A program made the translations under genes and the position numbers. Shown here in pieces: positions 1 through 6,293 of a DNA stretch of 9,294 nt. Position 1 is the stretch's first letter. Every line of letters starts with the position of its first letter. Source of the stretch: Sphingobacteriia bacterium (GTDB lineage Bacteria; Bacteroidota; Bacteroidia; Chitinophagales; Chitinophagaceae). The notes beneath the pieces were generated by a model, which did no database searches, was not told the DNA's origin, and saw only the letters and a list, made by a program, of their open reading frames with translations. The DNA is taken from assembly GCA_004294465.1 (NCBI GenBank), contig REAV01000009.1, positions 1 through 9,294 of the forward strand, in the 5' to 3' direction.

Positions 1-14
1 GGTTTTAAATAGAT

Positions 15-48
15 GGGGGCCGCTAAGCAAATCTGGTTAGTGACCCCC
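15..48. repeat. GC-rich inverted repeat (hairpin), possible terminator or structured RNA end
   Basis: Arms 15-26 and 37-48 pair at 11 of 12 positions (five G-C pairs at the base, one C/A mismatch, one G-T wobble) around a 10-base loop. It is by far the most GC-rich hairpin in an otherwise AT-rich window. Neither side has a clean T-tract in the right place: the plus strand continues into A-rich sequence and the minus strand into ATCTATTT. It could be a bidirectional end between the leftward comEA-like gene and whatever lies left of the window, or the tail of an upstream gene. The remaining bases up to 130 contain no gene I can support. Confidence 0.4.
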
Positions 49-130
49 TAAAAACAAACAATCGTTAGTTAGTTTTCGACACAAAAGTAGCTTTTATAAG
101 TTCATGAACAAATTGTTTATTGAATAAGAA

Positions 131-1057
131 CTACTCAATTTTTAGTTTGGGTACGATTTGTTGGTAAACTGCCTCATTAATCAAGATGATTTGCTTCAAG
201 TCGGCCAATTGAATGAATTTACCATACTGTTTTCGGTATAAAACGATGGCTTTGGCTAAACCCTCTCCAAGGCCAGCTTGAACTAATTGTGCAACAGATG
301 CTGTATTGATATTTACAACACTGTCATTTTTAATGAACGCCTTACCCAACTCAATGGTGTTATTTGAAGCTCTATATGATTCAATTGGTTGAATGGATAA
401 AAAAGCCCTTATAGTACTAAAAACAGAATCAGCAATACCATAAGTGCTGGCCACTTGATTGATACTTGAAAACCCACCTAATTTTTCTCTGAACTTTACA
501 ATACGATTGGCTAAAACGGGGCCTATTCCTGGTAAAGACTCCCAATCCGAAACTGATGCTGTATTGACATCTACTATTCTTTGTTTTTTAACTGGTACAG
601 CAACAGGATTATAAGGTAGAGAATTATTTGCGGAAAAAAGCACAAAGGGAATTATTCTATCTGCATCTGAAGGCAATAAACCCCATATCTTTCGAAGATC
701 TTCTGGCTTTCTAAAACGTCCTCCTTTTTCGCGATAGCGAAAGATGGTACTAATTGTTTTTTGACTGATGCCCAATCTTTCCCAACCATTTTTATCCAAT
801 TCATTTGGATCGAAATAAAACATTTTTAGGGCAAGATTAGTAGTTGCATGATGTTCAATAATTGTAGCTGAATCGATTATGTTATTTGATTTTTCATTCA
901 AGTAATGAATGAATCCACTATCTACTTTTGGAGTAACAATAGGAGAAGAATAGAATGCAGGCAGCCATAAAAAAAATACCATTACCACCAGCATTGCAAT
1001 AATTCCAAGGCTTTCTTTCTTAGAAAACCTAAGCCAATCTCTTAAATGAAATTTCAT
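131..1057 (-). CDS. ComEA-like helix-hairpin-helix protein with N-terminal membrane anchor
   Basis: Predicted 308-residue protein. A hydrophobic stretch at about residues 17-36, preceded by a basic segment (RFSKKES), looks like a single membrane anchor, so the rest probably lies in the periplasm. Three related HhH units follow: a degenerate one at about 80-139 (FDPNEL, then LGISQKTIS), a good one at about 163-222 (DVNTAS, then PGIGP) and a third at about 249-308 (NINTAS, then GLGEGLA). The NTA-x(n)-GIG-x-x-A-x-x-I pattern is the DNA-backbone-binding motif of ComEA, the DNA receptor in natural transformation. Most Bacteroidota carry such multi-HhH proteins of untested function, so DNA binding is likely and a role in uptake is inference. 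I chose ATG 1057 because the protein then starts MKFHLRDW, directly before the anchor. A TTG at 1090 would add 11 residues and overlap the upstream gene. Last gene of the leftward cluster. Confidence 0.8.
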   Translation of the reverse strand: MKFHLRDWLRFSKKESLGIIAMLVVMVFFLWLPAFYSSPIVTPKVDSGFIHYLNEKSNNIIDSATIIEHHATTNLALKMFYFDPNELDKNGWERLGISQKTISTIFRYREKGGRFRKPEDLRKIWGLLPSDADRIIPFVLFSANNSLPYNPVAVPVKKQRIVDVNTASVSDWESLPGIGPVLANRIVKFREKLGGFSSINQVASTYGIADSVFSTIRAFLSIQPIESYRASNNTIELGKAFIKNDSVVNINTASVAQLVQAGLGEGLAKAIVLYRKQYGKFIQLADLKQIILINEAVYQQIVPKLKIE

Positions 1058-1080
1058 GCCTCTTAAGATATTAAAAGGAC

Positions 1081-1857
1081 TTACAAACAAATAACTAATC
1101 CATCATAAGCCAGTTGTATATGCGCCGACAATTCTCTATTAATTGCAGCATGTTTACCCAATTGGTGACTAATATGGGTAAAATACACAGTAGGTATGGA
1201 TAATTCCAAAGCCAATTCTACAGCTTCATCAAGTGTAAAATGAGAAATATGTTTTTCTTTACGTAGGGCATTCAAAACCAATACAGATGAACCCCGAATT
1301 TTTTCTTTTTCTGAACCTTCTATTTTATTCGCATCGGTGATGTAAGTAAAATCACCAAAACGAAAACCCAATACTGGCATTTTATAATGCATCACTTCAA
1401 TTGGAATAACAGGAATATCGCCAATCATAAATGGCTCGGTATCGATCGTAATTAAATCTACATCAGGAACACCAGGATATTTCTTATCTCCAAAAGCATA
1501 ATAATAATCTCTTCGCACCGCTTCTTCAGTTAGTGAATTGGCATACACTTTCATAGATTGTTGAGAGAAAAAATTAAACGCCCGAATATCATCCAAGCCA
1601 GCCAAATGATCTTTATGTGAATGCGTATATAAGACGGCATCCAACTTCGTTGTTTTAGTACGCAACATTTGATAACGAAAATCTGGAGTGGTATCTACAA
1701 CTATGGTCGTTTTTGGAGAACTAACTAAAATACTGGTTCTAAGTCTTTTATCTTTATCGTCTTTAGAAGAACAAACATCACAACTACAACCAATCATCGG
1801 GATGCCCGTACTGGTTCCTGTTCCTAAAAATTGAATGGTTAATGGAGGTTCGTTCAC
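1081..1857 (-). CDS. MBL-fold metallohydrolase, PhnP-like (cyclic phosphate phosphodiesterase family)
   Basis: Predicted 258-residue cytosolic enzyme of the metallo-beta-lactamase superfamily. The dinuclear metal motif is intact as THSHKDH (H79, H81, D83, H84), with further likely ligands H157, D175 (ITDAN) and H228. An N-terminal CxCxxC (C24, C26, C29), together with H231 three residues after H228, matches the extra structural zinc site known in E. coli PhnP. PhnP hydrolyses 5-phosphoribosyl 1,2-cyclic phosphate in phosphonate breakdown, but no phn gene is in this window, so the true substrate here is uncertain. RNase Z/ElaC-like or other phosphodiester substrates are possible. The start is a GTG at 1857: an in-frame stop lies four codons upstream and no internal ATG precedes the TGTSTG motif. 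A hairpin sits just before this start. The next gene begins about 23 bases after its stop, consistent with one transcript. Confidence 0.8.
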   Translation of the reverse strand: MNEPPLTIQFLGTGTSTGIPMIGCSCDVCSSKDDKDKRLRTSILVSSPKTTIVVDTTPDFRYQMLRTKTTKLDAVLYTHSHKDHLAGLDDIRAFNFFSQQSMKVYANSLTEEAVRRDYYYAFGDKKYPGVPDVDLITIDTEPFMIGDIPVIPIEVMHYKMPVLGFRFGDFTYITDANKIEGSEKEKIRGSSVLVLNALRKEKHISHFTLDEAVELALELSIPTVYFTHISHQLGKHAAINRELSAHIQLAYDGLVICL

Positions 1858-1866
1858 ACTATAAAA

Positions 1867-1892
1867 TTACTAGAAATAGATGAATCTAGTAA
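1867..1892 (-). terminator. Hairpin followed by TTTTAT, just before the GTG start of the MBL-fold gene
   Basis: TTACTAGA (1867-1874) and TCTAGTAA (1885-1892) form a perfect 8-bp inverted repeat around a 10-base spacer. Read leftward, the stem is followed at once by TTTTAT, so it resembles a weak, AT-rich intrinsic terminator after the 90-aa gene. It ends only nine bases before the GTG start at 1857, so it could instead act as leader structure affecting translation. The stem has only two G-C pairs, so strong termination is unlikely. Confidence 0.3.
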
Positions 1893-1910
1893 AGTATTTA
1901 ACGCAATAGT

Positions 1911-2183
1911 CTATGCTTCAGTAACGGATTTTTTTACTACGTCTTCATACAGTTTCTGTGACTCAAGCGTTAGTTTATCAAACTCAATTGCCAATTGAGG
2001 AATGATTTCCATCAATGTATTGATTCTACCTTCTGTATTGAGAAATTTATTCAAAACAACTACTTTTCTTGCTTCTAATAAGCACCAGCCACTTTGAAAA
2101 GTACCACGCTCATACCGAACCACATAGCCAGACTCACCTAAAATGTCTTCTAATTTATCAACTACTGATTGTGTATATTTCAT
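1911..2183 (-). CDS. Conserved-looking small protein of unknown function (90 aa)
   Basis: I do not recognise a named family with certainty; it resembles short hypothetical proteins seen in Bacteroidota genomes. The 90-residue product has no signal peptide or membrane segment and looks like a small cytosolic alpha/beta protein. It has an N-terminal amphipathic helix (VVDKLEDILGESGY), then alternating hydrophobic residues that read as a beta hairpin or sheet (YVVRYERGTF, GWCLLEARKVVVLNKF), then helical segments (INTLMEIIPQLAIEF and LESQKLYEDVV). There is one cysteine in a GWCLLE motif and no obvious catalytic or metal motif. It lies 62 bases after porX and 53 bases before the MBL gene, on the same strand, so it may be co-transcribed with porX. 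ATG at 2183 is the only sensible start. Coding evidence is the clean full-length frame, balanced composition and position; function is unknown. Confidence 0.75.
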   Translation of the reverse strand: MKYTQSVVDKLEDILGESGYVVRYERGTFQSGWCLLEARKVVVLNKFLNTEGRINTLMEIIPQLAIEFDKLTLESQKLYEDVVKKSVTEA

Positions 2184-2188
2184 ATGTA

Positions 2189-2196
2189 CAAATTTA
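2189..2196 (-). promoter_or_regulatory. Possible -7 promoter element for the 90-aa gene (TAAATTTG)
   Basis: Read leftward this is TAAATTTG, a full match to the Bacteroidota -7 consensus TAnnTTTG. It lies only five bases before the ATG at 2183, so a transcript from it would be leaderless or nearly so. No TTG is found 17-23 bases upstream as a -33 element, which makes this weak. In AT-rich DNA an eight-base match with two free positions arises by chance fairly often. Confidence 0.2.
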
Positions 2197-2208
2197 AGTT
2201 TACAAGGT

Positions 2209-2232
2209 TGGATAAATAGATCCTTTTATCCA
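2209..2232. repeat. Inverted repeat between porX and the 90-aa gene, overlapping a DnaA-box-like 9-mer
   Basis: TGGATAAA (2209-2216) and TTTATCCA (2225-2232) form a perfect 8-bp stem with an 8-base loop. Bases 2226-2234 read TTATCCACA, an exact match to the strict E. coli DnaA box, and the opposing arm carries a degenerate copy. Read leftward no T-tract follows the hairpin, so it is not a good terminator for porX. A regulatory or RNA-processing role is possible, and so is coincidence. Confidence 0.3.
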
Positions 2233-2245
2233 CAATCTGGTCTAA

Positions 2246-3814
2246 TTAACCCTTGGTCTCCATTTTAATTAAGGGAATGATCATCTCTTCGAGGCTGATT
2301 CCCCCATGCTGGAAACTATTTTTATAATAATTGACATAATGGTTGTAATTATTTGGATAACATAGGAATCCATCTTCTTTGGCAAAAATAAAAGAGGAAT
2401 TAATGGTTGGAATGGGTAAACCGGCTTTCGTTGGATCTTTGAATGCTAAAACATCTTTGTCTTCATAATTCAAATTTCTGCCATGCTTGTACCTCAAATT
2501 GGTAGTAGTTTGCTTGTCACCAATTACTTTGTGCGGGGTTTTTACTCTAACACTCCCATGATCGGTCGTGAGTATAATTTTGATTTTTTTATCGCTGATT
2601 TTTTTCAGTGCTTGATGCAATGGACTGTGTTCAAACCAGCTTTTAGTTAAACTCCTATAACTGGCTTCGTCACTGGCTAATTCCTTCAATACTTCCATTT
2701 CTGTTCTGGCATGACTGAGCATATCAACAAAATTGTATACAATTACATTCAGTTGATTGTTGAGTAAATTATGAATATTATTCACCAACTGCTGTCCGTC
2801 CTGGTGATTTAATATTTTATGATAACTCATTTTAATATCCTCTTTCTTTTGTTTCTTCAACAAAGCTTTTAAGAACTCTTCTTCAAATAAATTTTTACCG
2901 CCTTCTTCCTCATCGTTTTTCCATTGTTGAGGAAATTTTTTGGCAATCTCAGCAGGAAGCATGCCAGCAAAAATGGCATTACGACAATACTGTGTAGCTG
3001 TTGGAAGTATTGAATAAAAAGCGTCTTCTTCAGTGATTTTAAAACTAGATGCCATTATTGGCTGAATGGCTTTCCATTGATCTAATCTAAGATTATCGAT
3101 CAAAATAAAAAACAAGGGTGTGTCTTTCTCTATATGTGGCAATACTTTAAACTGCATCAACTGATGGCTCATGATCGGCGATTCTGAAGAAACAGGATTC
3201 ATCCAGGATTCATAATTTTTAGAAACGAATTTTGAGAATGCAGCATTGGCCTCTTTTTTTTGCTCATAAAAAATACTGCGCATTTCAGGGCTATCGCTTT
3301 TTTCCATTTCTAATTCCCAATAAACCAGTTTTTTATATAAGTCTATCCACTCCTGGTAATCGGGGTTTCCGGATAAAGCCATGAACATTTCGCTGAACTG
3401 TTGCTGATAAGAAGTTGTTGTTTTTTCAGCTACCAATCTTTTGTTATCGATGATTTTTTTTAGACTCAATAAAACTTGATTTGGATTTACCGGTTTAATT
3501 AAATAGTCACTAATCTGACTACCAATTGCCTCATCCATTAAATTTTCCGTTTCATTTTTTGTAATGAGAACTATGGGTAAATGTTGATGAATTGCTTTCA
3601 TCCGGGTAAGTGTTTCTAAACCAGTAATACCAGGCATTGACTCATCCATGAGCACCACATCTACATCTGCTGTTTTAATATACTCCAGCGCATCAAATCC
3701 GTTGGTTAAGGTATGAACAGCATAGCCTTTGCTTTCCAGAAATATTTTCTGAGACTGAAGGCTATCAATTTCATCGTCTACCCAAAGTATGTTTGCTATT
3801 GCCATATTCTTCAT
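2246..3814 (-). CDS. porX: PorX-type response regulator with PglZ (alkaline-phosphatase-like) effector domain
   Basis: The 522-residue protein begins with a CheY-like receiver domain (about 6-124): acidic pocket D13-D14-E15, phospho-acceptor D57 in LMDESMPG, T85 and K107. A helical linker follows (about 125-225), then a PglZ/alkaline-phosphatase-superfamily domain (about 230-522). The metal-site residues look complete: D239 in LIDNLRLDQ, T271 in LPTATQYCRNA, D363 and H367 in FVDMLSHAR, D417-H418 in TTDHGS, and H503 in the C-terminal QHGGIS. This architecture is that of PorX, the response regulator that with the sensor PorY controls the type IX secretion system in Porphyromonas and Flavobacterium; PorX phosphodiesterase activity on cyclic and linear oligonucleotides has been reported. 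No porY is in the window. The start is ATG 3814, with ATG 3805 as an alternative giving MAIANILWVDDE. It is the first gene of the leftward cluster, divergent from the lipid A operon. Confidence 0.9.
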   Translation of the reverse strand: MKNMAIANILWVDDEIDSLQSQKIFLESKGYAVHTLTNGFDALEYIKTADVDVVLMDESMPGITGLETLTRMKAIHQHLPIVLITKNETENLMDEAIGSQISDYLIKPVNPNQVLLSLKKIIDNKRLVAEKTTTSYQQQFSEMFMALSGNPDYQEWIDLYKKLVYWELEMEKSDSPEMRSIFYEQKKEANAAFSKFVSKNYESWMNPVSSESPIMSHQLMQFKVLPHIEKDTPLFFILIDNLRLDQWKAIQPIMASSFKITEEDAFYSILPTATQYCRNAIFAGMLPAEIAKKFPQQWKNDEEEGGKNLFEEEFLKALLKKQKKEDIKMSYHKILNHQDGQQLVNNIHNLLNNQLNVIVYNFVDMLSHARTEMEVLKELASDEASYRSLTKSWFEHSPLHQALKKISDKKIKIILTTDHGSVRVKTPHKVIGDKQTTTNLRYKHGRNLNYEDKDVLAFKDPTKAGLPIPTINSSFIFAKEDGFLCYPNNYNHYVNYYKNSFQHGGISLEEMIIPLIKMETKG

Positions 3815-3836
3815 TTAACTCAATAACTATTGCAGC

Positions 3837-3868
3837 TAAAGCTATTTATTAATTTGATTCTTTCACAA
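3837..3868 (-). promoter_or_regulatory. Candidate porX promoter
   Basis: Read leftward, TTG (3868-3866) is followed after 21 bases by TAGCTTTA (3844-3837), which matches five of the six fixed positions of the Bacteroidota -7 element TAnnTTTG. Spacing is within the range accepted for Bacteroidota promoters. Transcription would begin some 15-20 bases before the ATG at 3814. It rests on consensus matching only. Confidence 0.3.
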
Positions 3869-3869
3869 T

Positions 3870-3901
3870 TTTGTATCTTCATACATTCAGCTATTGCTTT
3901 G
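3870..3901 (+). promoter_or_regulatory. Candidate promoter of the HD-lpxD operon
   Basis: TTTG at 3870-3873, a 20-base spacer, then TTGCTTTG at 3894-3901. This fits the Bacteroidota pattern of a -33 TTTG and a -7 TAnnTTTG with one mismatch (T for A at the second base). The predicted start of transcription would be close to 3905-3910, giving a short leader before ATG 3923. The -33 element abuts that of the candidate porX promoter on the other strand. Confidence 0.4.
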
Positions 3902-3922
3902 ATTTAACAATTTCTCAACACC

Positions 3923-5137
3923 ATGCTTAGTACCAAAAGAAAAATAATCAATGATCCGGTTTATGGATTTATTACCATAAATGATCCGCTGATTTTTTCG
4001 ATTATCGAACATCCATACTATCAACGATTAAGGCGTATACAACAAATGGCAATGGCACAGCTGGTTTATCCTGGTGCTGTTCATACAAGATTGCACCATT
4101 CTTTGGGCGCCTATCATTTAATGTGTAATGCAATTTCAGAATTAAAGAATAAGGGTGTAGCAATTACTTATGAGGAAGAAATAGCTGCAAAAGCAGCTAT
4201 CCTATTACATGATATAGGTCATGGGCCATTCTCACATGCTTTAGAAGAAGTATTGATTCTCCATATAAGTCACGAACAGCTATCACTTCAAATTATGGAA
4301 GTGATGAATGAGTCTTTGAATGGACAATTAAATCTAACCATTCAACTTTTCACCAATAAATACCATAAAGCTTTTTTACATCAATTAATCAGTGGTCAGT
4401 TAGATGTAGATCGAATGGATTATCTAAGCAGAGATAGTTTTTTTTCTGGCGTTAGTGAAGGGGTTATTGGATATGATAGAATATTAAAAATGTTGGCTGT
4501 AAAAGACGATCAATTGGTGGTTGAAGAAAAAGGCATTTACAGTGTGGAGAAATTTTTAGTGGCAAGAAGGCAGATGTATTGGCAAGTCTATTTACATAAA
4601 ACTGTACTTTCTGCTGAAAAAATGCTGGTTAAAATAATTGAAAGAGTAAGAGCCATTTATAATTCAAGTGATGAAAAATTGGTCACCCATTCTGCTCTTG
4701 ACTATTTTTTAGGTGATTTTAATGGAAATATGGACAATGCTTCATTAGCTCAATTTTGCAAATTGGATGATTATGATGTAATCAGTGGATTGAAGAAATG
4801 GTCTAGTCATCCAGACCCCATATTATCCCTGCTATGTAATAGATTTTTGGATCGTCGCCTCTATAAATCCAAAATTCAGGCCGAGCCCTTTTCTGAAGCA
4901 TTCATAAAAGAAAAACAAAATCAGGTTATACAACAATTTGGTATCAAGGCAGAAGACGTTCATTATCTATGCTTTACAGGCGTTGCAACGAATACTGCCT
5001 ACCAACAGAAAGAAGAAAAGATCAATATTTTGTTTAAAGATGGAACGGTAAAAGACATTACAGAAGTAGACAATACAATGATTCAGCAAAATCTGTCTAT
5101 ACAAGTAAAAAAATTCTACATTTGTCTGTTAACTTAA
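3923..5137 (+). CDS. HD-domain phosphohydrolase (dNTPase/SAMHD1-like family)
   Basis: The 404-residue cytosolic protein has an N-terminal HD fold. The motif order matches the dGTPase/SAMHD1-like group: R56-L-H-H59-S (first metal histidine), H96-D97 in LLHDIGHGPFSH with H100, then DVDRMDYLSRD (about 161-171) supplying the last aspartate. These residues bind a metal that hydrolyses phosphate esters, and dNTP triphosphohydrolase activity is the commonest known role of close relatives. Some group members act on other nucleotides, so substrate and any allosteric control are unknown. Residues after about 240 form a mainly helical C-terminal region without a motif I recognise. Its stop is nine bases before lpxD and no terminator intervenes, so it appears to be the first gene of the lipid A operon. 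A gene of this type upstream of lpxD is, as I recall, a recurring Bacteroidota arrangement. ATG 3923 follows the candidate promoter at a suitable distance. Confidence 0.8.
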   Translation: MLSTKRKIINDPVYGFITINDPLIFSIIEHPYYQRLRRIQQMAMAQLVYPGAVHTRLHHSLGAYHLMCNAISELKNKGVAITYEEEIAAKAAILLHDIGHGPFSHALEEVLILHISHEQLSLQIMEVMNESLNGQLNLTIQLFTNKYHKAFLHQLISGQLDVDRMDYLSRDSFFSGVSEGVIGYDRILKMLAVKDDQLVVEEKGIYSVEKFLVARRQMYWQVYLHKTVLSAEKMLVKIIERVRAIYNSSDEKLVTHSALDYFLGDFNGNMDNASLAQFCKLDDYDVISGLKKWSSHPDPILSLLCNRFLDRRLYKSKIQAEPFSEAFIKEKQNQVIQQFGIKAEDVHYLCFTGVATNTAYQQKEEKINILFKDGTVKDITEVDNTMIQQNLSIQVKKFYICLLT

Positions 5138-5146
5138 ATAGCTAGT

Positions 5147-6223
5147 ATGCAATTTACAGCGGCTCAAATAGCCTTGATGATTCAAGGAATAGTTGAAGGA
5201 GATGCTTCTATAGCAATTTCTTCTTTCGGAAAAATTGAGGAGGCTGTAAATGGCCAGTTGTCTTTTATGGCCAATCCAAAATATGAAGAATATTTATATA
5301 CGACTCAAGCTTCCATCATCATTATCAATGATTCTTTGGAATTAAAAACTGGGATCAACAAAACAATTATTAGGGTGAAAGATGCCTATTCTGCTTTTGC
5401 TACTCTAATGACCAAATACCAAGAATTAGCTGCTAAACAATTAAAGGGAATTCAAGAACCCAGTTATATTTCAGCCTCTGCTCAATTGGGTAATAATATA
5501 TATTTTGGTGCATTTGCCTATGCTGGGGAACAAGTAACCATTGGCAATGATAGCAAAATTTATCCTGGTGTTTTTATAGGAGATCGGGTTAAAATTGGTT
5601 CAAATACAATTATTCATGCAGGTGTTAAGATTTATAATGATTGTGTAATTGGCGATCATGTAATTATTCATGCTGGAGTTGTAATTGGAAGTGACGGATT
5701 TGGATTTGCCCCACAAGCAGATGGTACATATAAAAAAGTACCTCAATTGGGAAATGTTATTGTTGAAAATGAGGTAGAAATTGGAGCTAATACAACTATA
5801 GACAGAGCTACAATGGGTTCAACTGTAATAAAGAAAGGAGTTAAACTTGATAACCTTGTTCAAATTGCACATAATGTAGAAGTTGATGAAAATACTGTAA
5901 TTGCTGCCCAAACAGGTATTAGTGGAAGTAGTAAAGTGGGCAAAAATGTGCAAATTGGAGGACAGACAGGCATTTCTGGCCATATTTCAATAGCTGATGG
6001 AAGTAAAATCAATGGAAAAAGTGGGGTAACTAAGACCATTAAGGAATCAAATAAGTCATTTAATGGAAACCCTGCCTATGACTTTTCTACTTCTAAACGT
6101 ATTGAAGCCCATACTAGAAACCTTCCAGCATTAGAAAAAAGGGTAAAAGAACTAGAAAAATTGGTTGAACAACTCAATGCTGAGCGTCTAATACCTAAAT
6201 TAGGACAAAAAACCAGCCTTTAA
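5147..6223 (+). CDS. lpxD: UDP-3-O-(3-hydroxyacyl)glucosamine N-acyltransferase LpxD
   Basis: Third enzyme of lipid A synthesis: it moves a 3-hydroxyacyl chain from acyl carrier protein to the 2-amino group of UDP-3-O-acylglucosamine in the cytosol. The 358-residue length is close to the usual 340-350. The N-terminal uridine-binding domain (about 1-100) contains the family signature [15 protein letters not shown]. Left-handed beta-helix hexapeptide repeats run from about 108 to 295, including [10 protein letters not shown] (180-189) and TTIDRATMG (216-224). The catalytic histidine is H242 in QIAHNV, equivalent to E. coli H239. The C-terminus (about 325-345) is a short heptad-patterned helix ([18 protein letters not shown]), typical of the trimer-forming end. 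It starts nine bases after the HD gene and is followed by a hairpin with a T-tract before lpxC. Confidence 0.95.
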   Translation: MQFTAAQIALMIQGIVEGDASIAISSFGKIEEAVNGQLSFMANPKYEEYLYTTQASIIIINDSLELKTGINKTIIRVKDAYSAFATLMTKYQELAAKQLKGIQEPSYISASAQLGNNIYFGAFAYAGEQVTIGNDSKIYPGVFIGDRVKIGSNTIIHAGVKIYNDCVIGDHVIIHAGVVIGSDGFGFAPQADGTYKKVPQLGNVIVENEVEIGANTTIDRATMGSTVIKKGVKLDNLVQIAHNVEVDENTVIAAQTGISGSSKVGKNVQIGGQTGISGHISIADGSKINGKSGVTKTIKESNKSFNGNPAYDFSTSKRIEAHTRNLPALEKRVKELEKLVEQLNAERLIPKLGQKTSL

Positions 6224-6226
6224 GCT

Positions 6227-6234
6227 TATTTTTG
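6227..6234 (+). promoter_or_regulatory. Possible -7 promoter element upstream of lpxC-fabZ (TATTTTTG)
   Basis: TATTTTTG is a full match to the Bacteroidota TAnnTTTG element, four bases after the lpxD stop. No TTG or TTTG is present 17-23 bases upstream, so the -33 half is missing. If used, transcription would start near 6240 and the downstream hairpin at 6254-6269 would lie in the lpxC leader. Confidence 0.25.
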
Positions 6235-6253
6235 CATACTTTAATTGTTAATT

Positions 6254-6277
6254 GGCAACCTTGGTTGCCTTTGTTTT
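6254..6277 (+). terminator. Terminator-like hairpin between lpxD and lpxC-fabZ
   Basis: GGCAACC (6254-6260) and GGTTGCC (6263-6269) are a perfect 7-bp inverted repeat separated by TT. Realistically this forms a 6-bp stem with a CTTG tetraloop. It is followed directly by TTTGTTTT (6270-6277). This is the form of an intrinsic terminator on the plus strand. It lies inside an operon whose genes act in one pathway, so it may terminate only partly, serving as an attenuator or setting lpxD and lpxC levels apart. Confidence 0.55.
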
Positions 6278-6293
6278 AAATTGATGAATCAAT

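Noticed and set aside
2..40. Possible C-terminal tail VLNRWGPLSKSG of an upstream plus-strand gene
   Set aside because: Twelve codons with nothing recognisable; another frame gives an equally plausible short tail or mini-ORF, so no gene can be supported without the left flank.
83..95. Small AAAAG/CTTTT hairpin after the comEA-like gene
   Set aside because: A five-bp stem with one G-C pair is too weak to call a terminator.
100..109. 10-bp perfect palindrome GTTCATGAAC
   Set aside because: Short, single and without flanking T-tract or repeat; expected by chance at this length scale.
1058..1090. TTG start extending the HhH protein by 11 residues
   Set aside because: The added residues overlap the end of the MBL gene and do not fit the usual short basic N-terminus before the membrane anchor; ATG 1057 is preferred.
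5468..6037. Apparent periodic repeats in lpxD (and likewise in lpxA)
   Set aside because: These are protein-level hexapeptide repeats of the left-handed beta-helix, not DNA repeats or a CRISPR-like array.
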